Assembly: GCA_933822405.4 (NCBI GenBank)
Contig: CAKOGP040001758.1
Span: 329,007-393,006, forward strand
Reading direction: 5' to 3'
From: Cylindrotheca closterium
Taxonomy: Eukaryota; Bacillariophyta; Bacillariophyceae; Bacillariales; Bacillariaceae
Length of the DNA: 64,000 nucleotides
Part shown: positions 11,105-21,507 of the stretch, piece by piece
Layout: each line of letters starts with the position of its first letter
How positions within the stretch are numbered: position 1 is the first letter of the stretch
Notes under the pieces: generated by a model
Databases searched by the model: none
Seen by the model: only the letters and a program-made list of their open reading frames with translations
What the model was told of the DNA's origin: nothing
Translations under genes and position numbers: made by a program

Positions 11105-11887
11105 GTCACAGTTTGATGATGGACTACTTTTATTGAATTGGATTGCATCGAACGAGCGTAACAAGCTAGAGTCTCACAGGGAGGAACACATCAAGGTACA
11201 CATTACGATCTCTCGACCTGAGGGACTATCAGCGTCTCATGTTTGGGTCACTTGGTCACATCATTTGCTATTAAACTGCAACAACGGTCGTTGTTATTGT
11301 TGTTGTGGTCGTCTTGATTGAAGGGTGGAATACTGCACCCATATCAACCTATCTCAGGGCGGAGAAATTTGCGCCAGAGGAACTAACGAGGACATTCAAG
11401 AAGACAGATGATGTTTGGGTTGGAAGTCACAGTTCAAGTTTACCTAAAACTTGGTTTTTCAGTAACTCTCAAACATCAACAACTTCCCGAAAGATTTGTC
11501 TACTTGTCTCGCCAATAGTTATCACTTTTAAATTGCAGTTTACACAGCTCAGTGAGGATTAATGAGGATTAATGAGGATTATTAATGATGGCCACAAGAC
11601 TAGTCATATGGCATACAATCGGACGAAACTTCATAGTGGTTAAGTCTTCATGCTTCAAGCTCCAAGCTCGTCGAGATGGTCCCTCAGCCGCCTGTCTTTT
11701 CGGTGCAGGATGTCGAACAATTCGGGGAATCTACAGTATTAATACTTTCTCCGACATATCGTGCGGGACTGTGCAATTTCAAATCAATGCTGTTTCCACT
11801 CGTGTGATGTTCGTCAGTGGAAAATGCTTCGCTCTCACAATTTCAAGTCTTTCCATTTTATAAAACAGAAACAGACGCTAAAAAATC
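11105..11887. other. Intergenic region between copies B and C
   Basis: No supported gene in 783 bp. A short tandem repeat, TAATGAGGAT in three copies, lies at about 11552-11582. Confidence 0.4.
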
Positions 11888-12418
11888 ATGGTGGCAAGAT
11901 CGCAACAAGAGCTTTTCAACTCCTCCTTCACAAAGATCGAATTTGAAGGTGACCTGAAACAGTCAGGAGCAGAACCACCAACAGTTTTCGAGAGTGTTTG
12001 CTTTACAAAAAAATTTAAGAGTGTTTGCTTTGCCAAGCATGATGAAGTGTTTGAAATCCCTCATATGAACGACTTGAGTGATGAAGAGATCGACGCTGTC
12101 TGGATGAGCGACACAGACTTCAAGTCCATTCGCAAGGAATGCCGCAAGGTCATCTTGGCGATCGAACGAGGATGCTTCAAAAGTCTAGCCGGTGTTGAAT
12201 TGCGAGGACTTGAACACCACCTATTTAGTCAACGAAAGCAAAAGGATGCCATACGAGAAATTCTATATAGCACCGTCGAGAAGTTACAATCCTTCCAAGA
12301 CGAAACAAAAACGGATGTATCTGACATGATGGCAGAGATGTGCCAGAAGGTTTCCACGCGATCCGGAATGATGGCTCAACAAATGGCCCTGGGAGACGAA
12401 GTAGAAACGAAATTATGA
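11888..12418 (+). CDS. Small family protein with duplicated RVxF-like motif, copy C
   Basis: A 176-aa third tandem member starting MVARSQQELFNSSF, almost the start of copy A (LFNSSF shared). The docking-like motif is present twice, ESVCF then KSVCF, from a short direct DNA repeat (GAGTGTTTGCTTT in both). The conserved core follows: EIPHMNDLSDEEIDAVWM, DFKSIRKEC, ELRGLEHH, DMMAEMCQKVSTR. Cys replaces the middle residue in both motifs. Function unknown. Confidence 0.85.
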   Translation: MVARSQQELFNSSFTKIEFEGDLKQSGAEPPTVFESVCFTKKFKSVCFAKHDEVFEIPHMNDLSDEEIDAVWMSDTDFKSIRKECRKVILAIERGCFKSLAGVELRGLEHHLFSQRKQKDAIREILYSTVEKLQSFQDETKTDVSDMMAEMCQKVSTRSGMMAQQMALGDEVETKL

Positions 12419-13115
12419 ATCATGGCAAAATGACAGGTCAATCAGACGACGAACAACACTCGTTCCAGTCTAATCAATCAGCGATCCGATGTAGATTTGA
12501 GATAGCAAAGAGACTCCTCGTGTCGGAGAAAGGAAGGAAAGCAGTGATCACGCCCTGTAACATGGGTAAAATGGAGATTTAAAAATCTCATTGTAGTGGC
12601 ATGCGGTCTCTTGGGTCAATCTTGTGACGCCAGACCTTCTAAAAGCCGCCTTACGTTGAATGGGAACATTATCTTCCACACGCAGTGCCTTCTTGGCTGT
12701 GCTCCTGTAATCATGCTGATGACGATGAATCAAGAAATAAGCGCCAGCAATTAGCAAGAAGACTTCGACTAGAACCTCTAATATTCCACACAAACACTGT
12801 ATCTAAAGTAGTTGCACAGTTAGTGAGTAAATAGTGTTACTTTTGCATCCAAGAGCACCTCTTGCCTGGTACGGTGCAAAACTCAGGCAGAGTGAGCAAC
12901 CGACCAAGTGAGGGAGCATTTTGCCGGGTGGCGAGTCATCTCACAGATAACGTCTTTCGGAAACATTTATGCCCAAAATACCTCTGGTAACAAATTGCCA
13001 GTTAAAAAATTCAATCTGAAAATGCCGTTGAAGTGAAAAATGAAGATGAAATAATCAATCCTGAAGCGGTGGAATTCCAAAGAGCCACAACAAAACAGGT
13101 TTCTTCCATGGACCG
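12419..13115. other. Intergenic region
   Basis: No gene is supported in 697 bp. A leftward frame at 12548-12793 would give an 81-aa protein with one hydrophobic segment but has no ATG. Confidence 0.4.
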
Positions 13116-15440
13116 ATGACAGCAGATCTCTCTGCGTCCATCAAAATGAGTGACGAAGCATCACTAGCGTCGTCCTATTACGAGGTTATTGACAATCTTT
13201 CTGTCATATGGGAAGAGACTTCGCAAGATTTGCATTCAATTGTCACCAATCCAAAACATTACCGACGGCTGAGTAGTGGCCCGATTCCGTACCCGCCATC
13301 ATCTCCACGTCTTTCACCAAGAAGTTTAGATGGAAAATCCCGAGTCTCAATTCCTCATCCACCGTCATCGCCACTTCTTTCGCCAAGGAGTCTAGATGGA
13401 ACACCGCGAGTAAGGAATAGCAGAAAGTCGCCGTTGTTGAGAAATAATGTATTATCGCTGGGGCCAGCATCAATTGCAGAAGCAGACGAAAGGGAAGAAC
13501 GCAATAATGATACGGAAAATCCAGGGCGTCCTTCGATTTTTGTCACATCGTTACGCACTGGCGAGCTCGTCGCCTTGCCACTTCAAGATGACGAGTTTAC
13601 ATTTGAGAGTTGCACCACTGGATCGGATATGCAAACGGTAGAATCCATTGAGGAGTATTTTTCTGATGAAGAAGACCAAGACAAACTGCCATCACGGCGG
13701 AATAGAAAAGAAGAGTCAACTGAAGATGAAATGATTTTTGAAATCGTTGATGAACTGAAGGAAGAGCTTATGGTGATCAAGCATGCCCGGGATGAAGCGA
13801 TGAAGGCACTGTATTTGCACGACTCTCCGCTGGCCAAAACGCAAAGAAAAGCAGCTTCTAAATCAGAAAAATTTCTGTCCAGACTAAGTACAATCCCGCA
13901 AGTACCTACTTTTGGGAACACCGGCGAGATAACCGACTCTTCTTCACTACCGGATGTTTTACCCAGAGTCAAGAAAGCTGTGTGGAAGGACAAGTCCGCC
14001 ACTTTTGAAAATCCCAGAGAGACTAATGATCCCTTGCCAGCAGGGGTTTCAGCCACTTGTGACTCGAGTTTACCTGAAACTGACGCGAAGGATGACTCTC
14101 TAACCACTAGAAGCGCAGAACCAGCTAGCTTTAATACATCGCTGCCAGACCCTCCGTTTACAATGCAAGAGAGCACACAACAAGGCGACACAACACAGAT
14201 CTCTCAGTTTGTAACTAACGGTAGTGTGAAGCAAGTCAACGAGTCGTCGGCACCAACCCAGTCGAGCACGGCAACATCAGAGCCACCGTCAAGCAACATC
14301 GACGAGAATAAGGGTCCCTCGGAAACCTCAGCTTTGTCATCACTAGAGGAAACCTCCACGAGGGAAGCGATTGAAGCAGAATCGTTTGATTTGAATTACA
14401 CTAATTCAATTGACACTACATTGCTGGAAGATTTTTGGTATGCTCCATTTGACGCACCATCCACTTTGGATTCCACAACGACACAACCCACAGCGACGGC
14501 GAACGTATCGACTGCAGAAACAACAGACGAAAGTGAAAACAATTCACCAACAGATGTGTCGCTCACAGTAGACCCAGCTGTGTCTGCACCTGACCGACCA
14601 ATAGACGCTTTGAAGACCAATGCTCAAGAAGAAACTGAGCTGCCCAGTCGCGAAGAGAAATCCTCCAAAGTGAACCAAATAACTCCGGCACCGCACTTTG
14701 CGTTGATGCAGAAATGGTTTTTATCGAATCTAAAGCCATCGTACTTTGATCAGGTGCAACGCCAGGCGTTCCGCATAAATATAGATGGCCTGGGTGGGCA
14801 AAGACGGAGGGTCCAATACAACACTTCTCGTTTGCTCCTGAAGAGGCGCCTACGAAAGCACTTCAAGCCACAAGGGAGAAATGTGGTTGCTCAAAAGCGT
14901 TACGAGAAGCCCCACGAGCTTCAAAGTGAACGGTCGAATGACAGTGACAACGAATCGATTGAAATTTTCTTTGCGAATCCACAGGAGGATGACTGTGACA
15001 GTGTACAAGGTAGGCGTCGTCCCTTGCGCCGATCCAGCAGACGGAAATCGGAAGGTGATCTCCGCAATATGGTGCGCGAAGGAAAACGGGCGGAACTTCG
15101 CTCCAAAATTCATGGCATTGAAGACAGACTGGAGCGCATTCGCATGAACTTGAGTAGTAGCTTTTCATCACTTATATCAATCGAAAATGACGAGGGTGAA
15201 GAAGATTCTGATTCTGATGCTGATGTTGCCGTCGAGGACAACCAGGGGCTGACCAAGGGATGGTCGTCGTCACGGTCGTTCAGCGAGGGTATGCTGTCAC
15301 CAGAGCCGTCACCAAGGGAAAGAAAGGGATCGAAGGGAAGACTAGAGCGAATCAGGGGGAAGAAAAAGATGAATCTAGAGAAACTGCAGCATGCTTTGGA
15401 TTCAGCAATGGAGGCAGTTTCAGCAGAGATAGATTCATAA
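13116..15440 (+). CDS. Large, mostly disordered Ser/Pro/Glu-rich protein of unknown function
   Basis: A 774-aa uninterrupted frame. The ATG at 13116 is used; Met 11 is an alternative. Residues about 54-100 contain a tandem repeat of PPSSPxLSPRSLDG, rich in S-P sites that could be kinase targets. A charged helical stretch (about 205-235) and a C-terminal basic/acidic helical region (about 660-774, with LERIR repeated) could form coiled coils. The middle is Thr/Ser-rich and disordered. A basic block near residues 570-610 (QRRRVQY, RRLRKHFKP) may bind nucleic acid or mark nuclear import. No catalytic domain is recognised. A four-codon upstream ORF (ATGGACCGATGA) overlaps the start codon and may dampen translation. 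The gene sits among the RVxF-type genes but does not share their domain. Confidence 0.75.
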   Translation: MTADLSASIKMSDEASLASSYYEVIDNLSVIWEETSQDLHSIVTNPKHYRRLSSGPIPYPPSSPRLSPRSLDGKSRVSIPHPPSSPLLSPRSLDGTPRVRNSRKSPLLRNNVLSLGPASIAEADEREERNNDTENPGRPSIFVTSLRTGELVALPLQDDEFTFESCTTGSDMQTVESIEEYFSDEEDQDKLPSRRNRKEESTEDEMIFEIVDELKEELMVIKHARDEAMKALYLHDSPLAKTQRKAASKSEKFLSRLSTIPQVPTFGNTGEITDSSSLPDVLPRVKKAVWKDKSATFENPRETNDPLPAGVSATCDSSLPETDAKDDSLTTRSAEPASFNTSLPDPPFTMQESTQQGDTTQISQFVTNGSVKQVNESSAPTQSSTATSEPPSSNIDENKGPSETSALSSLEETSTREAIEAESFDLNYTNSIDTTLLEDFWYAPFDAPSTLDSTTTQPTATANVSTAETTDESENNSPTDVSLTVDPAVSAPDRPIDALKTNAQEETELPSREEKSSKVNQITPAPHFALMQKWFLSNLKPSYFDQVQRQAFRINIDGLGGQRRRVQYNTSRLLLKRRLRKHFKPQGRNVVAQKRYEKPHELQSERSNDSDNESIEIFFANPQEDDCDSVQGRRRPLRRSSRRKSEGDLRNMVREGKRAELRSKIHGIEDRLERIRMNLSSSFSSLISIENDEGEEDSDSDADVAVEDNQGLTKGWSSSRSFSEGMLSPEPSPRERKGSKGRLERIRGKKKMNLEKLQHALDSAMEAVSAEIDS

Positions 15441-15833
15441 AACTAGAAAGCGAAAGTCTCTCTCACACACGTCTCTACAAAGCGCTAACGGTATCAATAT
15501 TTCAAGCACTATTTCAATGCTTTAACTTCAGGTGAATAGTCTTCTTTGCGATGCGAACTCTGTGGTGATATTTCAACCAAAACCATTGGAAATTAGCGTA
15601 GCTCTGTGGATGTCTTCTATGAAGCATACAGTAGTAGGCTTCAACGATGGAGAAAAATTGAGTACTCAACCATAGTATACTCTAGATAATAAATGGAAGT
15701 TTTCAGTTTTAAATAATAAAGGAAGCTCCTTAGTTGCTGAGGCCTCCACGATGAGGCATCAGCAACAGAAGTCGAGTTTCTTAGGCTGCAGTGAGTTGCT
15801 ACCATTTGATTTCTAGGTGTATCTAAAGCCCTC
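15441..15833. other. Intergenic region with hairpin
   Basis: Gap of 393 bp between convergent genes. It holds the hairpin at 15733-15766 and AT-rich sequence; no gene seen. Confidence 0.4.
15733..15766. repeat. Inverted repeat (stem-loop)
   Basis: Arms GTTGCTGAGGCCTC and TGAGGCATCAGCAAC pair with one mismatch around a five-base loop. It contains the TGAGGCA half-site seen in the MITE-like element, so it could be a relic or only a 3'-end hairpin between convergent genes. Confidence 0.5.
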
Positions 15834-16511
15834 TTATATCTTCACGCCGACCATACCAGACGACATGTGTTCATGGATTTTCTGGGCATCTTTTGCGTCC
15901 CTGAGACCTTGGACACGAGCAGTCTTGACCGAAGGGGCCGAGCAAATCTTGCAGATTTCGGCCAAGGCATCATCGAGACCTTCCTCCATTTCCTTGTCCA
16001 TGGCTTGTGCAAGAGCATCATACATGACGTCACGATACGCATTCTTCTTCGCTCGAGCTTCAGCAGTGTGATTCAGTAATCCCCGCGTGCAAAAGGGGGC
16101 TTCATTGGGATGCTTCAGTTTCACTTTATCCAAGAATTTGATTCTTTGAGCACAGTCTTTGCGTAATGCTTTGTAATCTGCTTTGCTGAACCACATTTCT
16201 GCGATCTGTTCTGCAGTCAGCGAACTGTGATGGGGGATCTTGCGAATCCTGGCTTTGTCACTGAACTTGACGCGTCTCGTCTGTTTCTCGGGACGTGCTG
16301 TCTGTGCTTGACAGTGGTTCGAGCTGTCGAGGTTTGTGGCCACTGTCGAGGTGGAGGCAGAGCATGATGAATCCGACGATACGCTTTCGTCAGCTTCAAT
16401 GCTTCTTTTGGAATCACCACCACTACTACTAGTCAAGCCAGGAACAAGTGCTCTGTCTAGAGCTGAAATGCTGCCCTGAGAGCTTTCATCGGACAGGTCA
16501 AGAATAGCCAT
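15834..16511 (-). CDS. Small family protein with RVxF-like motif, copy D (divergent)
   Basis: A 225-aa protein read leftward. The start is the ATG at 16511. A Ser-rich N-terminus precedes RRVKF (about 82-86), then KIPHHSSLTAEQIAEMWFS, YKALRKDC, TRGLLNH and DALAEICKICS, the same order as copies A-C. A C-terminal GLRDAKDAQK is shared with the fifth member at 35393. It is more diverged and in opposite orientation, so it is an older duplicate. RRVKF is the closest match to the PP1-docking consensus in the set. Confidence 0.85.
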   Translation of the reverse strand: MAILDLSDESSQGSISALDRALVPGLTSSSGGDSKRSIEADESVSSDSSCSASTSTVATNLDSSNHCQAQTARPEKQTRRVKFSDKARIRKIPHHSSLTAEQIAEMWFSKADYKALRKDCAQRIKFLDKVKLKHPNEAPFCTRGLLNHTAEARAKKNAYRDVMYDALAQAMDKEMEEGLDDALAEICKICSAPSVKTARVQGLRDAKDAQKIHEHMSSGMVGVKI

Positions 16512-17000
16512 GATCTTCACTTTTGTTGCTTTTTCTATAAACTCGAGCTACAACTTCTGTGTGCCTATGTCTGTGGCAAAACTTTCGTTGTTTGGATCAG
16601 CGTTTGGTTCTCAAAACTTATTTCTGTTGTTTTTGTGGCGCTCGTGGAATTCTTACTTTCCGGTACTGCATCGGACTTTTTGGTACTTCCCTCCTCGACC
16701 CAGAGTCATCGTGATTACATATGAAACCTGTCGGTCTCGACTGACATTTAGAATTTTAGAAATCAGTATTTCTCCGAAGCAATGACTCAAAAGTTGAAAG
16801 TGTCCCTTTTTACCACGCGCGAGGATGCCGTCAGTCGGTGCGCATGATAGATCGTTGGACCCGCCGCAATTTGAAATTGATCCGGGTTCTTCCTAGCCTA
16901 TGACAGTTCAAGTCTGCGATCGATCGTCAATCGGAGCAAGATCAGAGCAAGCCATCAATATGATATTTTGCGAAGATACACCATCGTCGACATCAAGGCC
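16512..17000. other. Divergent upstream region
   Basis: Gap of 489 bp between two genes that point away from each other, expected to hold both promoters. It contains TTTCCGGTACTGC (about 16658), a near relative of the TTACCGGTACTGC at 9348. No gene seen. Confidence 0.4.
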
Positions 17001-17849
17001 ATGTGCAAGAAATCACGAGACAAGACTACAGGGTCAATTGGATTACCACAAGTAATCCTTCCATTTTTGGCTGGTTTGACTCATCTCCATGTGGTATATT
17101 TTGCCGCTTTCAAGACAGTCCTTCCGGTGCTTTTGGGAGACGTCTCTAGAAAGCAGACGGAAGATTTTCAATCCGAGTTGTATTATCTGGATCGAGCTGT
17201 CTTTATTGCCTACTTTGTTGATCTGTTTTGTTGCTATTTCAAGGCTCTTCCATTCTCGAGATGCAACAGATCCAAGGATATCATTGAACATCACCTTCCA
17301 ACCTTGTTGTTAGCCCTTCCGCTCGCAGTTCCAACTTGGGCAAAAATGGACTCGATTGAGTCATCTCTTCCTATTCTAAGCTTGGGAGAGGATAGCGAAA
17401 TCAGGGACGAGTTCATCAAGGGCTGTATGATGGCCTCTGGCTTTGCCTACATCAGCTCCATGAATGAGGTATTCATGTGCTTTCAACGAGTCGAGATGAG
17501 TCTTCAAAAGGCAGCGACATTTGCGGATATTCCTCAAATGAAACACCATTTCTTTACCAGTCGACTGATCATAGGAATGGAGCTGTGCTATAAATTGGCA
17601 TTTTTCTGGGGACTGTCTATTCTGGCGTGCTATGGATGCGTGAAGCTTCCATATGCCGTCTACCAAATGCACATGTCCAATGATGAGTTGGCGCTTTGGC
17701 AAGTTCTTTTCAAAATGATCATCAGTCCAATTGTATTGAGAGCATTGCTATTTTTGACATTTTCGGTTGTAATGTACCCGTCCATGGGTAAGCGGTGTCT
17801 TCGAAAAGTCAAGCAATTCTTTGCCGAAGGAAAAGAGAAGACTGCCTGA
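17001..17849 (+). CDS. Multi-pass membrane protein, possible TLC-domain type, copy 1
   Basis: A 282-aa protein with about five to seven hydrophobic segments. The ATG at 17001 is chosen because it lines up with the start of the duplicate at 17983 and gives the same length. Conserved features are IIEHHLP in front of a hydrophobic segment and SSMNEVFMCFQR further on, which resemble the paired His and the Asn/Glu of TLC (TRAM-LAG1-CLN8) proteins; that assignment is tentative. The C-terminus is basic (KRCLRKVKQFF). Such proteins act in ER or plasma-membrane lipid handling; no substrate can be inferred. Confidence 0.8.
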   Translation: MCKKSRDKTTGSIGLPQVILPFLAGLTHLHVVYFAAFKTVLPVLLGDVSRKQTEDFQSELYYLDRAVFIAYFVDLFCCYFKALPFSRCNRSKDIIEHHLPTLLLALPLAVPTWAKMDSIESSLPILSLGEDSEIRDEFIKGCMMASGFAYISSMNEVFMCFQRVEMSLQKAATFADIPQMKHHFFTSRLIIGMELCYKLAFFWGLSILACYGCVKLPYAVYQMHMSNDELALWQVLFKMIISPIVLRALLFLTFSVVMYPSMGKRCLRKVKQFFAEGKEKTA

Positions 17850-17982
17850 TCATCTTCTACCAGTAACATGTTGTCCGGCGCGCTCAACCCGAATTTACCA
17901 ACGGTCCCGCAGACAATCCAAAAGATTTCTTATCTGACCTCGGTTGCAGTAAAACAAAGATATAGGACCATATCAAGACCAC

Positions 17983-18831
17983 ATGTGCGAGAAATCACGA
18001 GACAGGACTATAGGATCAATTGGATTGCCACAAGTGATTCTTCCATTCTTGGCTGGTTTGGCTCATCTTCATGTGGTATATTTTGCCGCTCTCAAGACAC
18101 TCCTTCCAGTCGTTTTAGGAGACGTCTCTAGAAAACAGACGGAAGATTTTCAATCCGAGTTGTATTATCTGGATCGAGCTGTTTTTATTGCCTACATTGT
18201 TGATCTGTTTTGTTGCTATTTCAAGGCTCTTCCATTCTCAAGATGTAACCGATCCAAGGATATCATCGAACATCATCTTCCAACATTGTTGTTGGCCCTC
18301 CCGCTCACGGTTCCAACTTGGGCACAAATGGACGCTATTGAATCATCTCTCCCCATTCTAAGCTTGGGAGAGGATAGCGAAATCAGGGACGAGTTCATCA
18401 AGGGCTGTATGATGGCCTCTGGCTTTGCCTACATTAGCTCCATGAATGAGGTATTCATGTGCTTTCAACGAGTCGAGATGAGTCTTCAAAAGGCAGAGAC
18501 ATTTGCGGACATTCCTCAAATGAAATATCATGTTTTTACCAGTCGACTGATCATAGGAATGGAGTTGTGCTATAAATTGGCATTTTTTTGGGGACTATCT
18601 ATACTGGGGTGCTGGGGATGTGTTACGTTTCCATATGCCGTCTACCAAATGCACATGTCTAATGATGAGTTGGCGCTTTGGCAAGTTCTTTTCAAAATGA
18701 TTACCAGTCCAATCGTGTTAACAGGATTGCTATTCTTGATATTTTCAGTTTTAATGTATCCGTCCATGGGAAAGCGTTGTGTTCGAAAACTCAAACAATT
18801 CTTAGCCGAAGGAAAAGTCAAGACAGCCTAA
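17983..18831 (+). CDS. Multi-pass membrane protein, possible TLC-domain type, copy 2
   Basis: A 282-aa near-duplicate of the preceding gene, about 90 percent identical by eye, lying 133 bp downstream in the same direction. Differences are scattered and mostly conservative (for example VKLPYAVY to VTFPYAVY, KHHFFTSR to KYHVFTSR). The homology includes a few bases before the ATG (ATCAAGRCCAC-like), so the duplication took in some upstream sequence. Both frames are intact with no sign of decay, so both copies are probably used. Confidence 0.8.
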   Translation: MCEKSRDRTIGSIGLPQVILPFLAGLAHLHVVYFAALKTLLPVVLGDVSRKQTEDFQSELYYLDRAVFIAYIVDLFCCYFKALPFSRCNRSKDIIEHHLPTLLLALPLTVPTWAQMDAIESSLPILSLGEDSEIRDEFIKGCMMASGFAYISSMNEVFMCFQRVEMSLQKAETFADIPQMKYHVFTSRLIIGMELCYKLAFFWGLSILGCWGCVTFPYAVYQMHMSNDELALWQVLFKMITSPIVLTGLLFLIFSVLMYPSMGKRCVRKLKQFLAEGKVKTA

Positions 18832-19166
18832 TCATTCTTCTACATGTAGTGGGATGACAGTGCAATATACTCTACCCAGTGGATATTGTTTATCTCCGAC
18901 GCTGAACATCAGCAAAATTCAGAGATCTCAGTGGTTGCCAATCCATGGTATTGGGCAGCGACGAGGGATTCGACACTGGTCAAGAAGAGAAGCAATGTCT
19001 GTCTTCGTATTGCCTTTCCAAAGGGGGATATCCTTCTAAAGAGAATTTCGGTGTATCATATTACATTCCCCGAACAGAACCTCTTCTATACTTTATATTA
19101 CAAAAGTTCATGCTACTACTCTATATCTAGATTCTTTCCTTCAGTCTATCGACCGCACAAAAAGCT
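18832..19166. other. Intergenic region
   Basis: Gap of 335 bp between convergent genes. No gene, repeat or RNA recognised. Confidence 0.35.
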
Positions 19167-21014
19167 TCAGAACTTACTGTCAGCAAAGAATGCACGAGAA
19201 GGCTTGTACTCTTTCCCTCGCTTCTTTCGGTTACTATGGATGATGGACTGCTGCGAACGTCTTTTCTTGCAATCAATGCTTCCCAAGAGGCTATGCTTGT
19301 CCAGCAGACCAGAGTTGCGGTTCAAATCAGTGTTGCTGATATTGCTCGGAGAAAGGAATCCCATGACAGAGCCATGACTACTAGAAGATTGCATCGCGCT
19401 AGAAAAAACTCCTTGATCCACGTCCCGATTCGTGCTCACCACAGCAGCGGCAGACTGGTTGATAATTTGTGAGTTCTGGTCCAATAGCAACGATGGTGAC
19501 AGATGATTGGTGAATTCAGCCGAGGTGGTAGGTGGAGTATTTCGACTATACAAGAATGCAATGGAATCATTGTCATTCTGATGATGATGATGATTCTTGG
19601 TACCAGTATTGGCATCGACTGGAATTGGAGAAGCAGAAATACTGCTGGGCGGACAATTTTTCACCAGTGGATCGAAAAAATCATATTGCAGGGCATTGGA
19701 TGCCGTAGGTCTGCCATTTGGATTGATTCGCAAGCAGTGTTCCATCAATGCCAAGGCTCTCTCACAGGCAGATGGGACTTTTACTCGCAATTTGGATCGG
19801 CATGTACTCTCGACAGAATGGTGTCGAACTTGTACCTCATTCTCCGTGGGGTTCCTGCCTCCTTGGTGACTGTCATTTTGATGGTGAAGATGATGATGGT
19901 CCGCCACCACTTCCAGTCCCATTTTTGCGGCCAACCGCTTGCCTTCTGGCCAATGTTCATGCCAGTGCAACGGTCCACCCCAAAGCTCGCAGATGAGAGC
20001 TAGTTGTGGTATCTCTCCACTTCCGGGAAAGAGCGGGTCTAGTGTGTATAGTTCGGCCATGACACAGCCCAGCGCAAAGAGATCGACGGCGGTGGAATAT
20101 TGCGGCGCGCAAAGGATTATTTCGGGAGCCCGGTACCATCGAGTCGACACGTAGCTAGTCATTTTGGATGGTTGGTGAAGTGCATTGTGCATTGTATGAG
20201 TTGGCGCCATTGGATTACAGTGGTGATGTTGGGGTTGGGATGGACTGTTATGCCTAGTTCCGTGCCGCTGCTGGTGGCATTCTTGGCTTGCATGACTTCT
20301 TTGTAGTATTTGACTTTTCTGCACTGTCATTCTTGATAGAGAGAAATCCGTCACCTTGCATTCTTTCCCCCGCATCAAAATATTCTCTGGCTTTAAATCA
20401 CGATGCATATATCCCTTGGCATGGATATGTTCCAATCCTCGAAGAACTTGCCGAAGAATTGATTGAATAGAGGAGGGACCAATGTGCGTTCTAGCACTAT
20501 TGCTGTCTCCACTGGAAGAAGTTCGTAACTGCTGTCGAAACGATTGAATATAATCGTTGAGAGTACCATCGGGCATGAGTTCCATGGAAAAGTATAGGGT
20601 CCCATCGTTCTCCCGGATAATATCATACATCTGGCATAGATACTTGCAGTCTCTTGATAAGACGAGGTTGGCACGACATTCGCGCAAGGTTCGAACAGCA
20701 TTCCAATCGCCAAATGTTTGATTCAATTTCTTGATTGCAACAGCCTGGCGATAGTAGTGCGAGTGTAATGGTCAGAAGTAGTTTTATAAATATGTTGGAA
20801 ACAAAACAAACAAAAAGTCGAATGGAAGAAAGAAGAGGTTATTAGAAGAATAAAAAGGTTCCATAACAACGCAAGCAATGTCATTTGTCGCTTTGGCGTT
20901 TGGTTTTTGTTCTCAAGTTTGTTACCGTACCTTTCCATCCTTCTTTCGGGTGGCTCGAAAGACGGATCCAAACGATCCTTTGCCAATCTCTTCATGCACA
21001 ATGTAATTCTGCAT
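19167..21014 (-). CDS. CMGC (MAK/RCK-like) protein kinase with DFS in place of DFG
   Basis: Serine/threonine kinase of the CMGC group, closest in motif pattern to MAK/ICK/MOK kinases that act on cilia and the cell cycle. Exon 1 is 21014-20931 and exon 2 is 20744-19167 (186-bp intron, phase 0), about 553 aa. Seen: glycine loop IGKGSFGSV (10-18), VAIKK with Lys 33, HRDLKPEN (about 143-150), DFS instead of DFG (about 161-163), then a His/Gln-rich insertion of about 55 residues, an activation TSY where RCK kinases have TDY, and VSTRWYRAPE. The C-terminal 170 residues are Ser/Asn/His-rich and disordered. The metal-binding Asp is kept, so activity is likely, but the Gly to Ser change and long activation loop are unusual. 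Confidence 0.88.
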
Positions 21015-21507
21015 GATGGCAGCAGGTTATTGTACTGTATGTGTGCACGATATGTTTTTTTGTGTTCTTGGATTCATTCATTTTGATCGAGTTGGCGGCG
21101 GGCGACATCGAAAAAAGGCGGTATATTTTAATACGACGGGTTGAACACACAATACCGGGTGTGGCAAACAAATCGCCCGCCAACAAATTTTGGAAGCGAT
21201 TTGGATGCCTATTATAATATTGTAGCCTGCTGAGAAAGAGATGGTAATGAGTTATATTATATGGTGTATTCGAAAACTAGAACTCAAATTGCAAAACAAT
21301 GCAGTCCATGCGGATGGAATTGGTGCATGTAAGATATTGAAATGACATCAATTCGACAGCATGGATGCCATGATATTCTTAGCAGTAACAAGTCTATTGT
21401 CAAAAGTCTTGACCACAATTCCACACACTCCACACACCAAGTTTGTGATGGACATTACCACCAATTCATACATTTGCTATCAGATTGATGACTATCAGAT
21501 GATTCAT
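21015..21507. other. Intergenic region
   Basis: Gap of 493 bp upstream of the kinase. AT-rich; no gene or repeat recognised. Confidence 0.35.

Noticed and set aside
12548..12793. 81-codon leftward frame with one hydrophobic segment
   Set aside because: It has no ATG. A possible upstream exon with an acceptor-like CAG did not keep the frame.
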